NCBI RefSeq assembly: GCF_001636695.1
Contig: NZ_LGEL01000009.1
Coordinates: forward strand, 1 to 64,000
Length of the DNA: 64,000 bases
DNA from: Pedobacter panaciterrae
GTDB lineage: Bacteria; Bacteroidota; Bacteroidia; Sphingobacteriales; Sphingobacteriaceae
Direction: 5' to 3'
The first letter of the stretch is position 1. Every line of letters starts with the position of its first letter. The notes under the pieces are model-generated. The model did not search any database. It saw nothing but the letters and a program-made list of their open reading frames with translations, and was not told the DNA's origin. The position numbers and the translations under genes were made by a program. This document shows positions 63,381 through 64,000 of the stretch, piece by piece.

Positions 63381-64000
63381 TTAGTTTTTAGTAACTGTTA
63401 CATGTACCGGGGTCCCTGTTTTAAGAGCCATGGCACCTGTGGTTAAAACTGTATCTCCAACTTTTAGTCCCGAAGTAATTACAATGGCTTTTGCCGTACG
63501 CGTACCCGCCTCAACAGGAACCTGCTGCGCTTGTCCGCCCTTACTTATAAACACCGTTTTCCCGTCAAGCACCGGAATAATAGCTTCATTAGGAATTAAA
63601 ATGGCATCATTTAAAGTAGTAAGTGCCAGTTTTATCCTTGCAAAAGCACCCGGCAATAATTCGTTATTCGGGTTAGAAGCCAAAGCCTTAATCTGCAATG
63701 TCCGCGTTAACGAATTTATTCCAGGTTCAATGGCAAAAACTTTTCCGGTATAAACTTTTGCAGAACCATCTGTTCTGAAAGATATTTCAGAATTTATCTT
63801 GATCTGGCCCACATATTTTTCAGGCACAGCAAAGTTTATCTTGATAGGATCAATGCTAAGCAGGTTTGCAATAACAGTGGTTGGTGTAATATATTCGCCC
63901 ACCGAGATAGAGCGCAAACCGATTTTACCACTAAAAGGTGCATATATAGACGTTTTAGCCAGTTGCGCACCGATCAATTGAGTTTGCGACTTAAGCGATT
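63381..64000 (-). CDS. RND efflux periplasmic adaptor subunit (partial, N-terminus outside window)
   Basis: The C-terminal 206 residues of a HlyD/MFP-type adaptor; the frame runs open past 64000, reading SLKSQTQLIGAQLAKTSIYAP at the edge, which is the coiled coil leading into the lipoyl domain. YAPFSGKIGLRSISVGEY is the second half of the lipoyl motif; beta-barrel (about VPEKYVGQIKIN) and membrane-proximal domains follow, ending HVTVTKN. Any start codon inside the window would be artificial. It links the permease to TolC. Confidence 0.92.
   Translation of the reverse strand, partial: SLKSQTQLIGAQLAKTSIYAPFSGKIGLRSISVGEYITPTTVIANLLSIDPIKINFAVPEKYVGQIKINSEISFRTDGSAKVYTGKVFAIEPGINSLTRTLQIKALASNPNNELLPGAFARIKLALTTLNDAILIPNEAIIPVLDGKTVFISKGGQAQQVPVEAGTRTAKAIVITSGLKVGDTVLTTGAMALKTGTPVHVTVTKN

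Overview
The window looks like a chromosomal segment of an AT-rich Bacteroidota bacterium, most likely Sphingobacteriaceae (Pedobacter-like). The reasons are a SusC/SusD pair driven by an ECF sigma/FecR anti-sigma pair, a giant type IX secretion (T9SS) adhesin with its PorP/SprF partner, a type A T9SS sorting domain, a PID-CTERM small protein, recurrent TAnnTTTG promoter boxes, and weak Shine-Dalgarno usage. No phage, transposase or CRISPR array is visible. Genus is inferred, not proven.

Layout. 0-6.5 kb is housekeeping: a partial membrane protein, a Bax-inhibitor-1 family protein, murQ with a downstream conserved gene, an S41 C-terminal processing protease, and the GTPases era and der. 6.6-7.3 kb holds two tandem copies of an initiator tRNA-Met/tRNA-Glu cassette plus a decayed tRNA-Glu. 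7.3-15.4 kb is a patchwork of small stress and regulatory genes: a HxlR regulator divergent from an azoreductase, a small lipoprotein, VOC, DoxX-like and SRPBCC proteins, a DJ-1/AraC regulator, a GH78 rhamnosidase and a GNAT acetyltransferase. 15.4-24.4 kb (all minus strand) is an uptake locus: ECF sigma, FecR, SusC with an STN signalling domain, SusD, then a secreted phosphodiesterase/alkaline-phosphatase fusion. 24.7-32.9 kb is regulatory: a second DJ-1/AraC regulator, a hybrid histidine kinase tail-to-tail with an NtrC-type regulator, GbsR/MarR and Rrf2 regulators, then a secreted subtilase. 32.9-35.4 kb is a NACHT-like NTPase with an N-terminal HTH-like region.

35.7-53.2 kb is the dominant feature: a gene of about 14.3 kb for a secreted repeat protein with a T9SS type B C-terminus, followed by PorP/SprF and PorE-like OmpA proteins, which together look like a cell-surface adhesin export and attachment module. 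Fourteen uninterrupted 273-bp repeats lie inside it. Its natural ATG is followed by an in-frame TGA at codon 3, although the open frame immediately after encodes a clear signal peptide. 53.6-58.1 kb carries a GAF protein, a zinc-ribbon protein, a T9SS type A DUF2341/LamG protein and a 59-residue PID-CTERM protein. 58.1-64 kb is an amino-sugar kinase beside a tripartite RND efflux operon (adaptor partial at the window edge, permease, TolC).

The most interesting items are a candidate cis-antisense RNA between fecR and susC, the TGA at the adhesin start, a duplicated four-repeat block in the adhesin, the NACHT-like protein with an altered P-loop, a perfect 26-bp palindrome shared by two divergent surface-protein genes, and operator-like dyads or direct repeats at three regulator genes.
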